Part shown: positions 41,137 to 49,022 of the stretch, piece after piece
Layout of the letters: the number at the start of each line of letters is the position of its first letter
Position numbering within the stretch: position 1 is the stretch's first letter
NCBI GenBank assembly: GCA_049334165.1
Contig: JBEGHD010000001.1
Source of the DNA: JBEGHD01 sp049334165
GTDB taxonomy: Bacteria; Bacteroidota; Bacteroidia; Flavobacteriales_D; Sanyastnellaceae
Length of the DNA: 64,000 nt
Strand: one strand, 5' to 3'
Program-made: the position numbers and the translations under genes
The notes under the pieces: model-generated
Told to the model about the DNA's origin: nothing
The model's input: only the letters and a program-made list of their open reading frames with translations
Database searches by the model: none

Positions 41137-42924
41137 ATGAAGAATATCCGCAACTTTTGCATTATCGCTCACATTGACCACGGAAAAAGTACGCTCGCAG
41201 ACCGTCTTTTACAAAACACTGGCTCGGTGGACCAAAGACAAATGCAAGAGCAACTGCTTGATGACATGGATTTGGAGCGCGAGCGCGGAATCACAATTAA
41301 GAGCCACGCCATCCAAATGATCTACAAGGAAGATGGTCAGGACTACGTTTTCAACTTGATTGACACTCCCGGACACGTTGATTTTTCTTACGAAGTATCG
41401 CGATCAATTGCAGCTTGCGAAGGCGCCCTGTTGATTGTGGATGCTACTCAGGGAATTCAGGCCCAGACCATTTCCAACCTGTATTTAGCATTGGAACACG
41501 ACCTGGAGATTATTCCGGTGCTCAACAAAATGGACCTAGCCAGTGCGAATCCCGAAGAGGTAACCGACCAGATTGTTGATCTCATCGGTTGTAACCCCGA
41601 AGATGTAATTCGCGCCAGCGGCAAAACAGGTGACGGTGTAGATGAAATTCTAAGAGCAATTGTGGAGAGAATACCGGCACCAGAAGGAGATCCTGAAGCA
41701 CCTTTGCAAGCCATGGTTTTCGACTCTGTTTTCAATTCCTTTAGAGGGATTATCGCTTACTTCCGAATAATGAACGGAACCATTCGCAAGGGAGACGAAG
41801 TGAAATTCCTAAATGCAAACAAAAAATACCACGCGGACGAAATTGGAAACCTGGGGCTTACGATGGTTCCCAAAAAAGAGCTGAAAGCTGGAGATGTGGG
41901 TTATATCATCTCGGGAATCAAGGTTGCCAAAGAAGTGAAAGTCGGTGACACCATCACGTTGGTAGACCGCCCGTGCAGTCAGGCAGTGAAAGGTTTTGAG
42001 GACGTTAAACCGATGGTTTTTGCAGGAATTTACCCTGTGGACACAGAAGAATACGAAGATCTGCGCGCTTCACTCGAAAAGCTGCAATTGAACGATGCAT
42101 CGCTCGTTTTTGAACCAGAAGCTTCGGCAGCACTTGGGTTCGGTTTCCGTTGCGGATTCCTCGGAATGCTCCACATGGAAATCGTTCAGGAAAGACTCGA
42201 GCGCGAGTTCGACATGACTGTTATCACTACAGTTCCAAACGTTTCGTACACGGCTTACCTGAGCGATGGCGAAGTGAAGCAAATTCACAACCCGAGCGAC
42301 ATGCCAGACCCATCAAACCTGGATTACGTTGAAGAGCCTTACATTGGAGCTTCTGTGATCACAAAGGCAGACTATGTCGGTTCGGTGATGAATCTCTGCA
42401 TCGAAAAGCGCGGAATTCTTAAAAATCAGGTTTACCTCACTTCTGATCGTGTGGAACTCAATTTTGACATGCCCCTGGGTGAAATCGTTTTTGATTTTTA
42501 CGACAAACTAAAAACGGTTTCGCGCGGTTACGCCTCGTTCGATTATCACCCAATTGGCTACAAAAAGTCGGATCTGGTGAAAATGGACGTGCTGCTAAAT
42601 GGTGACCAAGTGGATGCGCTCTCAGCTCTAATCCACCGCGACCATGCTTTCGACCTTGGTAAAAAGATCTGTCTTAAATTGAAGGAATTGATTCCGCGTC
42701 AGCAATTCGAAATTGCTCTGCAGGCGGCAATCGGTGCAAAAATTATCGCTCGTGAAACTGTAAAAGCGGTGAGAAAAGACGTTACAGCGAAGTGCTACGG
42801 TGGTGACATCACTCGTAAGAGAAAACTGCTGGAAAAGCAGAAGGCCGGTAAGAAAAGGATGCGTCAGGTTGGTAACGTAGAAGTTCCACAAGAGGCATTC
42901 CTCGCTGTTCTCAAGCTCGATTAG
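41137..42924 (+). CDS. lepA: Elongation factor 4 (LepA)
   Basis: A 595-residue translational GTPase that back-translocates or remodels stalled ribosomes. G-domain motifs: AHIDHGKST (11-19), RGITIKSHA, DTPGHVDF and NKMD. The EF4-specific C-terminal domain follows (RVELNFDMPLGEIVFDFYDKLK, RGYASFDYHPIGY, KAVRKDVTAKCYGGDITRKRKLLEKQKAGKKRM). Length is standard and the gene is intact. Its last 14 bp overlap a small minus-strand ORF. Confidence 0.97.
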   Translation: MKNIRNFCIIAHIDHGKSTLADRLLQNTGSVDQRQMQEQLLDDMDLERERGITIKSHAIQMIYKEDGQDYVFNLIDTPGHVDFSYEVSRSIAACEGALLIVDATQGIQAQTISNLYLALEHDLEIIPVLNKMDLASANPEEVTDQIVDLIGCNPEDVIRASGKTGDGVDEILRAIVERIPAPEGDPEAPLQAMVFDSVFNSFRGIIAYFRIMNGTIRKGDEVKFLNANKKYHADEIGNLGLTMVPKKELKAGDVGYIISGIKVAKEVKVGDTITLVDRPCSQAVKGFEDVKPMVFAGIYPVDTEEYEDLRASLEKLQLNDASLVFEPEASAALGFGFRCGFLGMLHMEIVQERLEREFDMTVITTVPNVSYTAYLSDGEVKQIHNPSDMPDPSNLDYVEEPYIGASVITKADYVGSVMNLCIEKRGILKNQVYLTSDRVELNFDMPLGEIVFDFYDKLKTVSRGYASFDYHPIGYKKSDLVKMDVLLNGDQVDALSALIHRDHAFDLGKKICLKLKELIPRQQFEIALQAAIGAKIIARETVKAVRKDVTAKCYGGDITRKRKLLEKQKAGKKRMRQVGNVEVPQEAFLAVLKLD

Positions 42925-43027
42925 CGAATTCTGCCACAGGTTTTTGACACTCCGGGTATTTTTCTCCACAGCAGCCAACTCGTTCACAGTTCTGCTCACA
43001 CTGCAAATTTGGACGATTAGCTGTCAT
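42911..43027 (-). CDS. Possible small Cys-rich protein (38 residues)
   Basis: A minus-strand ORF convergent with lepA. It starts at ATG 43027 and stops inside the lepA 3' end. Its product has five cysteines in the pattern CxxxC-x4-CC-x6-C (LQCEQNCERVGCCGEKYPEC), then QKPVAEFANRA. Clustered Cys of this kind suggests metal binding or a redox role. No Shine-Dalgarno or clear promoter box was seen, but such signals are weak throughout this genome. An in-frame TAA lies ten codons upstream, so the start is well bounded. It could be a chance ORF. Confidence 0.4.
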   Translation of the reverse strand: MTANRPNLQCEQNCERVGCCGEKYPECQKPVAEFANRA

Positions 43028-43354
43028 GCTCTCGGGGGAAATGAAGCACTTTGGTTAAGCAATTGAATTGGAAAAACGATGAGGTTTTTTATGCCTTCTC
43101 ACTGTTTGTGAGCCCTGCGTTGCCCGGTTTTACTTACGATTGTACTATTCCGCTTAAAGATGCGTTCACCTACTCACTTCTTCGAAAACAGGCCGGGGCT
43201 AATCTAGCAACACTCATCTTCGAGTATTCTCGATAACCTTTTTAATTTGGCACATTATTTCGTTGACATTTGGACACAGTTATAAAAAATAATTCCCCGG
43301 TTTTCACCGGGGCATAAAACGAGAAAATCATTCAAATCAACAATTGAACGAAGC
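43028..43354. other. Gap without a firm gene
   Basis: Between the small Cys-rich ORF and the coiled-coil gene there is no convincing coding sequence. A 61-codon plus-strand frame at 43051-43236 opens with TTG and matches nothing I know. A strong hairpin lies near the right end, at 43295-43312. No tRNA or obvious structured RNA was recognised. Confidence 0.5.
43295..43312. other. GC-rich hairpin in the leader of the coiled-coil gene
   Basis: A perfect 7-bp inverted repeat (CCCCGGT / ACCGGGG) with a TTTC loop. On the minus strand it is followed by AATTATTTTTTATA, which looks like a terminator, but no minus-strand gene ends here. On the plus strand it sits 43 bp before the ATG at 43355 and could be a leader structure or the distal terminator of lepA. 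Confidence 0.5.
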
Positions 43355-44233
43355 ATGAAGAATAACAAGGCTTATATCATAGTAATCATCCTTCTCCTTC
43401 TTGTGGTGGGATACCTTGGATACGAGGTTTCTCAAAGAGGAAATACAATTGAAACTCAAGAACAGGAGTATTCTGAGCTCGATGCCGAAAGAGATAAGTT
43501 GGAAGTGGATCTCATGAAGATGAGAATGAGCTACGATACGCTCAACACTGAAAACAACCAGCTCATGGCAGAGATGGATGCTCAAAAACAAGAAATAGAC
43601 GAGCTTCTCGATAAATTGAGAAACAGAAACTGGAGCATTACCAAACTGAAGAAAGAGGCTTCAACACTGAGAGACATCATGCAGGGCTACGTTGTCACCA
43701 TCGACTCTCTGAACACGCTCAATAAAGAGCTGATGGCTGAGAATGAAAACATGAAGACTCAGGTGACCTCGGTGCAGAAGAAAAATGAAGAGCTGGAAAA
43801 CAGACAGGAGAACATGGAAAAAATCATTGAAACCGGTCAGACTTTACAAACTGACAACATCAATGCACTGGCGATTCGACTGAGGAACAGCGGTAAGCAA
43901 ACCGACACGCGCAGTTCGCGAAGAGCAGAAATGTTCAGAACCTGCTTTGTTTTGAGAGAGAACAAAATTGCTCCTGCCGGAAAAAAGACGATTTACCTCA
44001 GAATTATTGACCCGAATGGTCAACTCATGAAATCTGACGAGCAAAACGATACCAGAATGTTCGATGGTGAAGAGAAGGCTTACTCAGTTTCCAGAACCAT
44101 TGACTACAACAACCAGGAGACGGATGTTTGTATCTTCTACACTCTTCAGGAAGAACCTCCGGGAGGTGATTACAAAATCCACATCTACGAAAACAATACG
44201 CAAATCGGGACTGCAGATCTCAGCTTGAGGTAA
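43355..44233 (+). CDS. Membrane-anchored coiled-coil protein of unknown function
   Basis: A 292-residue protein with one N-terminal transmembrane helix (about 6-23) and a long coiled-coil (about 30-165; repeated E/K/L/N heptads such as ENQELEN and SVQKKNEELENRQENMEKI). A beta-rich C-terminal domain (about 180-292) contains RTCFVLRENKIAPAGKKTIYLRIIDPNGQ, FDGEEKAYSVSRTIDYN and DYKIHIYENNTQIG. Proteins of this layout are frequent in Bacteroidota but not characterised, as far as I know. Probably a periplasm-facing structural or envelope protein. It ends at a terminator. Confidence 0.78.
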   Translation: MKNNKAYIIVIILLLLVVGYLGYEVSQRGNTIETQEQEYSELDAERDKLEVDLMKMRMSYDTLNTENNQLMAEMDAQKQEIDELLDKLRNRNWSITKLKKEASTLRDIMQGYVVTIDSLNTLNKELMAENENMKTQVTSVQKKNEELENRQENMEKIIETGQTLQTDNINALAIRLRNSGKQTDTRSSRRAEMFRTCFVLRENKIAPAGKKTIYLRIIDPNGQLMKSDEQNDTRMFDGEEKAYSVSRTIDYNNQETDVCIFYTLQEEPPGGDYKIHIYENNTQIGTADLSLR

Positions 44234-44256
44234 TCGTAGACCCTTTTCAAATTCAT

Positions 44257-45120
44257 TTAAGGTCGGAAGTTCTCTTCCGGCCTTTTTTTGTTTCGCTTCA
44301 CAGGGACGTAAAAGCCCAGAGAAATAGACCTCTCGGTAAACCACACCGAATGACTGGCTCTGGAAGGAAGGTGATCTTGTATCAACACATCTGGCAGATT
44401 GGCAAAACCATGCTGCAGTCGAAACTGTAAAAAGCCGTTTGTGAAGAACTCAAACCGAAATCCAAATTGTGCGCTGAGGGCATAGCCTGAAACGTGTGGA
44501 CGATTTCGATGATGAACATTGAAAACCCTCGTATCAGTCCATGGAATCATAGCTCCGGCAGAGAAAGCACCCATGAAATTCAATGCGTGACGCTGATTCT
44601 CAGAAACCCACGCTTCCTGCAGGTGATCAATGGTGAGGTTCACAAAGTTGAACCCATCGGAATGCTCGAACTCCAGAAATTTTGGATCGAGCCTGATGCG
44701 ATCGTAATGGTACACACCGTCAAATTCTTCAGACTGATCCTGATCGATAGTACCTGTTATCCTCACCTCCTGATTGGTTAGCAACTTATATTTCATGTGG
44801 TCCCAACCAAAAGAAATCGAATTGCGATCAGAGATGAAAAAACCCACTCTAAAATTGAACTGAGGAACGGTCATCTTTCGTGGATTCAGATAAACTGACG
44901 GATCCCATTCTTCGGGCATGTCGAGGGCCACAACATCGTGCAGAGTGAAGTCAAAGCCTTCACCGGAAAAGTGTATATCGCTCTTTCCGTAAGTAGTGCG
45001 ATTGTAGCCCCATTGCATCCAAACATTACCCTTTCGATCTAAGACAGACTGAGAAAAAACCGACTGACTAATTGAGATCAAAGCAACTAGCAGCACAAAA
45101 TAGCGAAGTACTGATTTCAT
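44257..45120 (-). CDS. Outer-membrane beta-barrel-like protein of unknown function
   Basis: A 287-residue secreted protein. The signal peptide ends at VFSQ (about 23). The mature part has alternating aromatic strands typical of barrels (VWMQWGYNRTTYGKSDIHF, FNFRVGFFISDRNSISFGWDHMKY, SAQFGFRFEFFTNGFLQFRLQHGF, SVWFTERSISLGFYVPVK). It may be a lipid- or acyl-related outer-membrane enzyme, but no catalytic motif is seen. The stop codon lies within the hairpin-terminator region of the convergent gene, so its last ten residues are encoded by that terminator. ATG start. Confidence 0.75.
   Translation of the reverse strand: MKSVLRYFVLLVALISISQSVFSQSVLDRKGNVWMQWGYNRTTYGKSDIHFSGEGFDFTLHDVVALDMPEEWDPSVYLNPRKMTVPQFNFRVGFFISDRNSISFGWDHMKYKLLTNQEVRITGTIDQDQSEEFDGVYHYDRIRLDPKFLEFEHSDGFNFVNLTIDHLQEAWVSENQRHALNFMGAFSAGAMIPWTDTRVFNVHHRNRPHVSGYALSAQFGFRFEFFTNGFLQFRLQHGFANLPDVLIQDHLPSRASHSVWFTERSISLGFYVPVKRNKKRPEENFRP
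44261..44289 (+). terminator. Rho-independent terminator of the coiled-coil protein gene
   Basis: The 9-bp stem GGTCGGAAG / CTTCCGGCC (one G-U pair) has a TTCT loop and seven Ts. It lies 27 bp past the stop on the plus strand and overlaps the 3' coding end of the convergent gene. Confidence 0.82.
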
Positions 45121-45163
45121 GTTTGGTTGAAAATTTCGGCAAATTTATCCTAATTTTATTCTT

Positions 45164-45544
45164 ATGTCTTATGATTTCGAACAAGATACTACCAAGCAAA
45201 AAGGAGATTCCGGAGAGTCACATGCCGTGCAACATTTAAAAGACCTGGGCTACGACATTTTAGAGCGCAACTGGCGCTTTGGCAGGCTGGAGGTAGACAT
45301 TATCGCTGAGACCAAAAATCGAATTGTGATTGTGGAAGTCAAAACACGAACCAGCGACTACCTTGGCGATCCGGCCATGGCTGTAACTGTCAAAAAGCAA
45401 AAGCGACTGGTGAAAGCGGCCAACGCCTACATCATTGAAAACGACATCGACAAAGAGGCGAGGTTCGATGTCATTGGGATCATTAAAAATCAATCCGGTA
45501 CCGACCTGAAACACATAGAAGGTGCATTCTATCCGCTTTTGTAA
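45164..45544 (+). CDS. yraN: YraN family (UPF0102) endonuclease-like protein
   Basis: A 126-residue protein with the restriction-endonuclease-like fold of YraN: GDSGESHAVQHLKDLGYDILERNWRFGRLEVDII, then IVIVEVKTRTSDYLGDP and KQKRLVKAANAYI. The putative metal-binding residues Glu43 and Asp45 and the EVK motif (Glu58, Lys60) are present. The precise substrate is unknown; the family is linked to Holliday-junction-like DNA processing. ATG start. It lies 71 bp before the pseudouridine synthase gene, which has its own promoter box. Confidence 0.9.
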   Translation: MSYDFEQDTTKQKGDSGESHAVQHLKDLGYDILERNWRFGRLEVDIIAETKNRIVIVEVKTRTSDYLGDPAMAVTVKKQKRLVKAANAYIIENDIDKEARFDVIGIIKNQSGTDLKHIEGAFYPLL

Positions 45545-45584
45545 ACTTTAACCCAACTGGCACAGTCTATTCTTAGAATCACCC

Positions 45585-45592
45585 TATCTTTG
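45585..45592 (+). promoter_or_regulatory. -7 promoter box of the pseudouridine synthase gene
   Basis: TATCTTTG matches TAnnTTTG, 23 bp before the ATG at 45616 and upstream of the TTG at 45607. No convincing -33 partner was found. Confidence 0.5.
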
Positions 45593-45615
45593 CAGACCCA
45601 AAATTTTTGAGGATC

Positions 45616-46512
45616 ATGAGAGGAAGAAACAACAACAGCAAAAGAAAGCCGAAGCTCAAACCGATGGGCCAAAAGGACGATAAGTCCAAATCAAAAGCCA
45701 AAGGCAAGTCCAAAAGCATGCCTAAGCGCCCGGCCAAAAAAATGGAAGTACCTATTCGTGACCTCAACCCTCGCAAGGCAAAACCCAAAGTTGATGACGG
45801 ACTCATTCGCCTCAACAAATATATCTCCAACGCAGGAGTTTGCTCCAGAAGAGAAGCCGACACGCTGATAAAAACCGGAGTGATTTCGGTGAACGACAAG
45901 GTGGTAACCGAACTTGGAACGAAAGTAAAAGAAGACGATGTAATAAAAGTTGATGGAGAAACCATCAGCCGCGAAACACAGCGTTACGTCTTGCTGAACA
46001 AGCCCAAGAACTTCATCACAACCATGGACGATCCCGAAGGAAGAAAAACAGTGATGCACCTCATCAAAAAGGCTTGCAAAGAACGCATCTTCCCGGTTGG
46101 CCGACTAGACAGAAACACTACCGGTCTATTGCTTTTCACCAACGATGGCGATCTCGCCAAGCGACTCACTCATCCAAAGCACGGCTTCAGAAAAATCTAC
46201 CACGTAGAATTAAAAGAGAAAGTAAAGCCAAATCACCTGAACATGATCCGCGAAGGAATCGAACTCGAAGACGGTTTCATTAAAGCCGATGAGATCGATT
46301 TTGTAGGTGACGGTCAGGACATGCACCAGGTCGGAATCGAAATCCACTCAGGAAAGAATCGCATCGTAAGACGCATTTTTGAACATTTTGGATACTCAGT
46401 CAAGAAGCTCGATAGAGTGATGTTTGCCGGATTAACTAAAAAGGATATTCCTCGTGGAGAGTTCCGCCATCTCACAAAATCTGAAGTCGGATTCCTTAAA
46501 ATGATCCGTTAA
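45616..46512 (+). CDS. rRNA pseudouridine synthase (RluB/RsuA family)
   Basis: A 298-residue protein with a Lys/Ser-rich N-terminal extension (about 1-55), likely disordered and RNA-contacting. An S4 RNA-binding domain (about 60-105; IRLNKYISNAGVCSRREADTLI) is followed by the pseudouridine-synthase domain. The catalytic loop GRLDRNTTGLLLFTND has Asp at about 165, followed by KIYHVELKEKV and GKNRIVRRIFEHFGY. The family converts specific uridines in rRNA to pseudouridine. The frame opens three codons earlier at TTG 45607; ATG is preferred. Whether it is RluB (23S U2605) or another member is not certain. Confidence 0.92.
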   Translation: MRGRNNNSKRKPKLKPMGQKDDKSKSKAKGKSKSMPKRPAKKMEVPIRDLNPRKAKPKVDDGLIRLNKYISNAGVCSRREADTLIKTGVISVNDKVVTELGTKVKEDDVIKVDGETISRETQRYVLLNKPKNFITTMDDPEGRKTVMHLIKKACKERIFPVGRLDRNTTGLLLFTNDGDLAKRLTHPKHGFRKIYHVELKEKVKPNHLNMIREGIELEDGFIKADEIDFVGDGQDMHQVGIEIHSGKNRIVRRIFEHFGYSVKKLDRVMFAGLTKKDIPRGEFRHLTKSEVGFLKMIR

Positions 46513-46544
46513 TTTCCTCGTTCGCTGAGGTATCTGATTTGACC

Positions 46545-46552
46545 TATATTTG
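46545..46552 (+). promoter_or_regulatory. -7 promoter box of the glycosyltransferase gene
   Basis: TATATTTG fits TAnnTTTG and overlaps the first possible start codon (TTG 46550). A weak TTCG about 20 bp upstream may serve as the -33 element. Confidence 0.5.
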
Positions 46553-46570
46553 TCGCCCAACTCGCAAACA

Positions 46571-47293
46571 TTGCCGGATAGTTTAGTCATCATACCTACC
46601 TACAATGAAAAGGAGAACATCGAGCGTATTGTGCGCAAAGTATTCTCCCTGCCTCACCCATTCGAGATTTTGGTGGTGGATGACGGCTCACCAGATGGCA
46701 CTGGCAACATCGTCAAGCAGTTGCAAAAAGAATTTTCTCAGCTTCATATTCTGGAGCGCTCTGGAAAACAGGGTCTGGGCAGGGCTTACATCGCTGGTTT
46801 CTACTGGGCCATCGAAAGAGAGTACGACTACATTTTCGAAATGGATGCCGACTTCTCTCACAACCCGGAAGATTTGATTCCCCTTCGCGAAGCTTGCCAC
46901 TCAGGTGGTGCCGATGTGAGCGTGGGCTCGCGCTATGTTAAAGGCGGCAATGTTGAAAACTGGCCTACCAATCGGGTTTTGATGAGCTACTTCGCCTCAA
47001 TTTATGTGAATTCCATTTTGTGGATGGGCGTGAGAGATTGTACTGCGGGATTCAAGTGTTACAAGAGAAAAGTCCTCGAAACCATTGATCTAGACAACAT
47101 CAAGTTCATAGGCTACGCCTTTCAGATTGAGATGAAATACACTGCCTGGCGTCACGGTTTTAAAATCAAAGAAGTTCCTATTACTTTTATAGACAGAGAG
47201 TTTGGAGAATCAAAAATGAGTCTCGATATTTTCAAAGAAGCGTTTATTGGAGTATTAAAAATGAGATTTAAAAAAATCAGGAGGCGAAAATGA
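46571..47293 (+). CDS. Polyprenol-phosphate mannosyltransferase-like glycosyltransferase (GT2)
   Basis: A 240-residue family-2 glycosyltransferase resembling dolichol-phosphate mannose synthase (Dpm1). Motifs: LVIIPTYNEKENIERIV, LVVDDGSPDGTGNIV, EMDADFSHNPEDLIPL, GSRYVKGGNVENW, GYAFQIEMKY, and FIDREFGESKMS near the C-terminus. It should transfer a sugar from a nucleotide to a membrane polyprenol phosphate at the inner membrane. The frame could begin at TTG 46550, but that codon is in the promoter box, so TTG 46571 is chosen; the true start should lie nearby. It overlaps pyrC by 4 bp, followed by a DUF4296 lipoprotein gene. Confidence 0.88.
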   Translation: MPDSLVIIPTYNEKENIERIVRKVFSLPHPFEILVVDDGSPDGTGNIVKQLQKEFSQLHILERSGKQGLGRAYIAGFYWAIEREYDYIFEMDADFSHNPEDLIPLREACHSGGADVSVGSRYVKGGNVENWPTNRVLMSYFASIYVNSILWMGVRDCTAGFKCYKRKVLETIDLDNIKFIGYAFQIEMKYTAWRHGFKIKEVPITFIDREFGESKMSLDIFKEAFIGVLKMRFKKIRRRK

Positions 47294-48636
47294 GTAAGTC
47301 AGTTTTAATCAGCGGAGCAAAAGTTGTGAACGAAGGAAAAGTTCAGGAACTGGATGTCCTTCTGGAAGGTGAGTTCATCAAAAAAGTTGCGGAGCCAGGA
47401 AAAATAAATCCTGACGAAGCACAGGAAGTCATTGATGCCAAAGGCAAGCACCTTTTCCCCGGATTGATTGACGATCAGGTGCATTTTAGAGAGCCGGGGC
47501 TGACTCACAAGGCAGAGATCAAAACAGAGTCGCGAGCGGCCGTTGCCGGTGGTGTCACTTCTTACATGGAAATGCCCAACACCGTTCCGCAAGCACTTAC
47601 TCAGGAATTACTACAGGACAAGTACGACCGGGCCGAAGAGGTTTCTGCTGCCAACTACAGCTTCTTCATGGGTGCCTCCAACGACAACCTCGATGAGGTA
47701 CTCAAAACTGACGGAAAAAAAGTTTGCGGAGTAAAAGTTTTCATGGGTTCTTCCACCGGAAACATGCTGGTTGACAACAAAAAAACACTCGAGGGAATCT
47801 TCTCAGAATGCCCGCTTTTGATCGCCACCCACTGCGAAGATGAAGAGACCATAAAAGCCAACGAGGCGAGCTACAGGATTAAATACGGAGAGGACGTTCC
47901 GATTGAGTGCCACCCGGAAATTAGAAGTGCTGAAGCCTGCTACAAATCTTCTTCCATGGCAGTAGAGTTGGCAGAAAAACACGGAGCGCGATTGCACATC
48001 CTCCACATTTCTACCGCTCGTGAAACAGAGCTTTTTAGAAATGACATCCCGCTGAAAGACAAGAAAATCACGGCTGAGGCTTGTATTCATCATCTTTTTT
48101 TCAACGACAGTTTTTACGAAACTAAAGGGACACACATCAAGTGGAACCCCGCGGTGAAAACTGAGGAAGACCGCAAGGCTATTGTAAAAGCGGTGCTCGA
48201 CAACAAAATTGACGTGATAGCAACGGATCACGCTCCACACACCTTGCAGGAGAAAAACAACAAATATTTCTCAGCTCCGTCTGGTGGTCCGCTGGTTCAG
48301 CACTCACTCGTCTCTTTGCTGGAGCTTTACCACCGCGGTGAAATTCCCCTTGAGCGCATTCCGGAAAAAGCCAGTCACAATGTGGCCGAAATGTTCAAGA
48401 TCAACAAAAGAGGTTTCATTCGAGAAGGATACTTTGCCGACCTCACCCTTGTTGACCTCAACAGCCCCTGGACTGTGACTACAGAAAACATTTTGGCAAA
48501 GTGCGGGTGGTCGCCTTTCGAGGGCTACTCGTTTAAATCTGCCGTAAAGAAAACCTGGGTGAACGGAAACCTGGCTTACGACAATGGAGAAGTGAACGAT
48601 TCCGTTAGAGGAAAAAGACTCACCTTCGACAGATGA
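47290..48636 (+). CDS. pyrC: Dihydroorotase
   Basis: A 448-residue amidohydrolase that closes N-carbamoyl-aspartate to dihydroorotate in pyrimidine synthesis. The metal-site loop LIDDQVHFREPGLTH has Gln where many dihydroorotases have His, which I recall as normal for Bacteroidota enzymes. Further support: AVAGGVTSYMEMPNT, a KVFMGSSTGN segment (candidate carboxylated Lys), HILHISTA, and the final metal ligand in ATDHAPHT. Overlaps by 4 bp with the glycosyltransferase before and the lipoprotein after. Length typical of the class. Confidence 0.93.
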   Translation: MSKSVLISGAKVVNEGKVQELDVLLEGEFIKKVAEPGKINPDEAQEVIDAKGKHLFPGLIDDQVHFREPGLTHKAEIKTESRAAVAGGVTSYMEMPNTVPQALTQELLQDKYDRAEEVSAANYSFFMGASNDNLDEVLKTDGKKVCGVKVFMGSSTGNMLVDNKKTLEGIFSECPLLIATHCEDEETIKANEASYRIKYGEDVPIECHPEIRSAEACYKSSSMAVELAEKHGARLHILHISTARETELFRNDIPLKDKKITAEACIHHLFFNDSFYETKGTHIKWNPAVKTEEDRKAIVKAVLDNKIDVIATDHAPHTLQEKNNKYFSAPSGGPLVQHSLVSLLELYHRGEIPLERIPEKASHNVAEMFKINKRGFIREGYFADLTLVDLNSPWTVTTENILAKCGWSPFEGYSFKSAVKKTWVNGNLAYDNGEVNDSVRGKRLTFDR

Positions 48637-49022
48637 TAAAAAAGCTCGCGTTTCTCTGCCTCTTCTCTGTGCTTTTGGTGGCTGCTTGCGGTGAACAGCA
48701 AGAAGAACAAAAAATTGCCGAAGGGGTGATGAGCAAAGAGAATTTTACAGAAGTACTGACTGACGTTCAGCTTCTGGAAGCTTCCATGCGTCAGCGATTT
48801 ATCCGAGACGAAGATCCAAAATTGCTCTACCCGATCTACTACAAACAGATTTTCGAAAAACACGAAATTTCGGAGGAAGAATTCAAAGAAAGTCTCGAAT
48901 ACTGGTCTGGTCAGGATGAAGAGATGACGGGGATTTATGACAACGTCATTGAAAACCTTTCACTGATGTCCGATCCTGATTCGGTGAATGCCGACACCGA
49001 TTCGGTAAAAGTCGATCAGTAG
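48633..49022 (+). CDS. DUF4296 lipoprotein
   Basis: A 129-residue lipoprotein (lipobox VAAC, Cys19) with the DUF4296 pattern: MSKENFTEVLTDVQLLEASM, YYKQIFEKHEISEEEFKESLEYW and YDNVIENL. Bacteroidota genomes often place it after pyrC or a Dpm1-like gene, as here, with 4-bp overlap. Function unknown. The C-terminal tail is acidic and Ser/Asp-rich, and the last 7 bp overlap the convergent dehydratase gene. Confidence 0.83.
   Translation: MIKKLAFLCLFSVLLVAACGEQQEEQKIAEGVMSKENFTEVLTDVQLLEASMRQRFIRDEDPKLLYPIYYKQIFEKHEISEEEFKESLEYWSGQDEEMTGIYDNVIENLSLMSDPDSVNADTDSVKVDQ

Noticed and set aside
40903..41181. 92-codon minus-strand frame in the lepA upstream gap
   Set aside because: Composition is not protein-like, it runs into the lepA 5' end, and no family features are present.
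43051..43236. 61-codon plus-strand frame between lepA and the coiled-coil gene
   Set aside because: TTG start, no signal peptide or motif, no recognisable family, and no promoter box in front. It could be a relic of a repeat but cannot be supported as a gene.
47470..47500. Apparent loss of a metal-ligand His in dihydroorotase (Gln in LIDDQVH)
   Set aside because: The same variant is, to my recollection, usual in Bacteroidota dihydroorotases, and the other metal and substrate motifs are intact.
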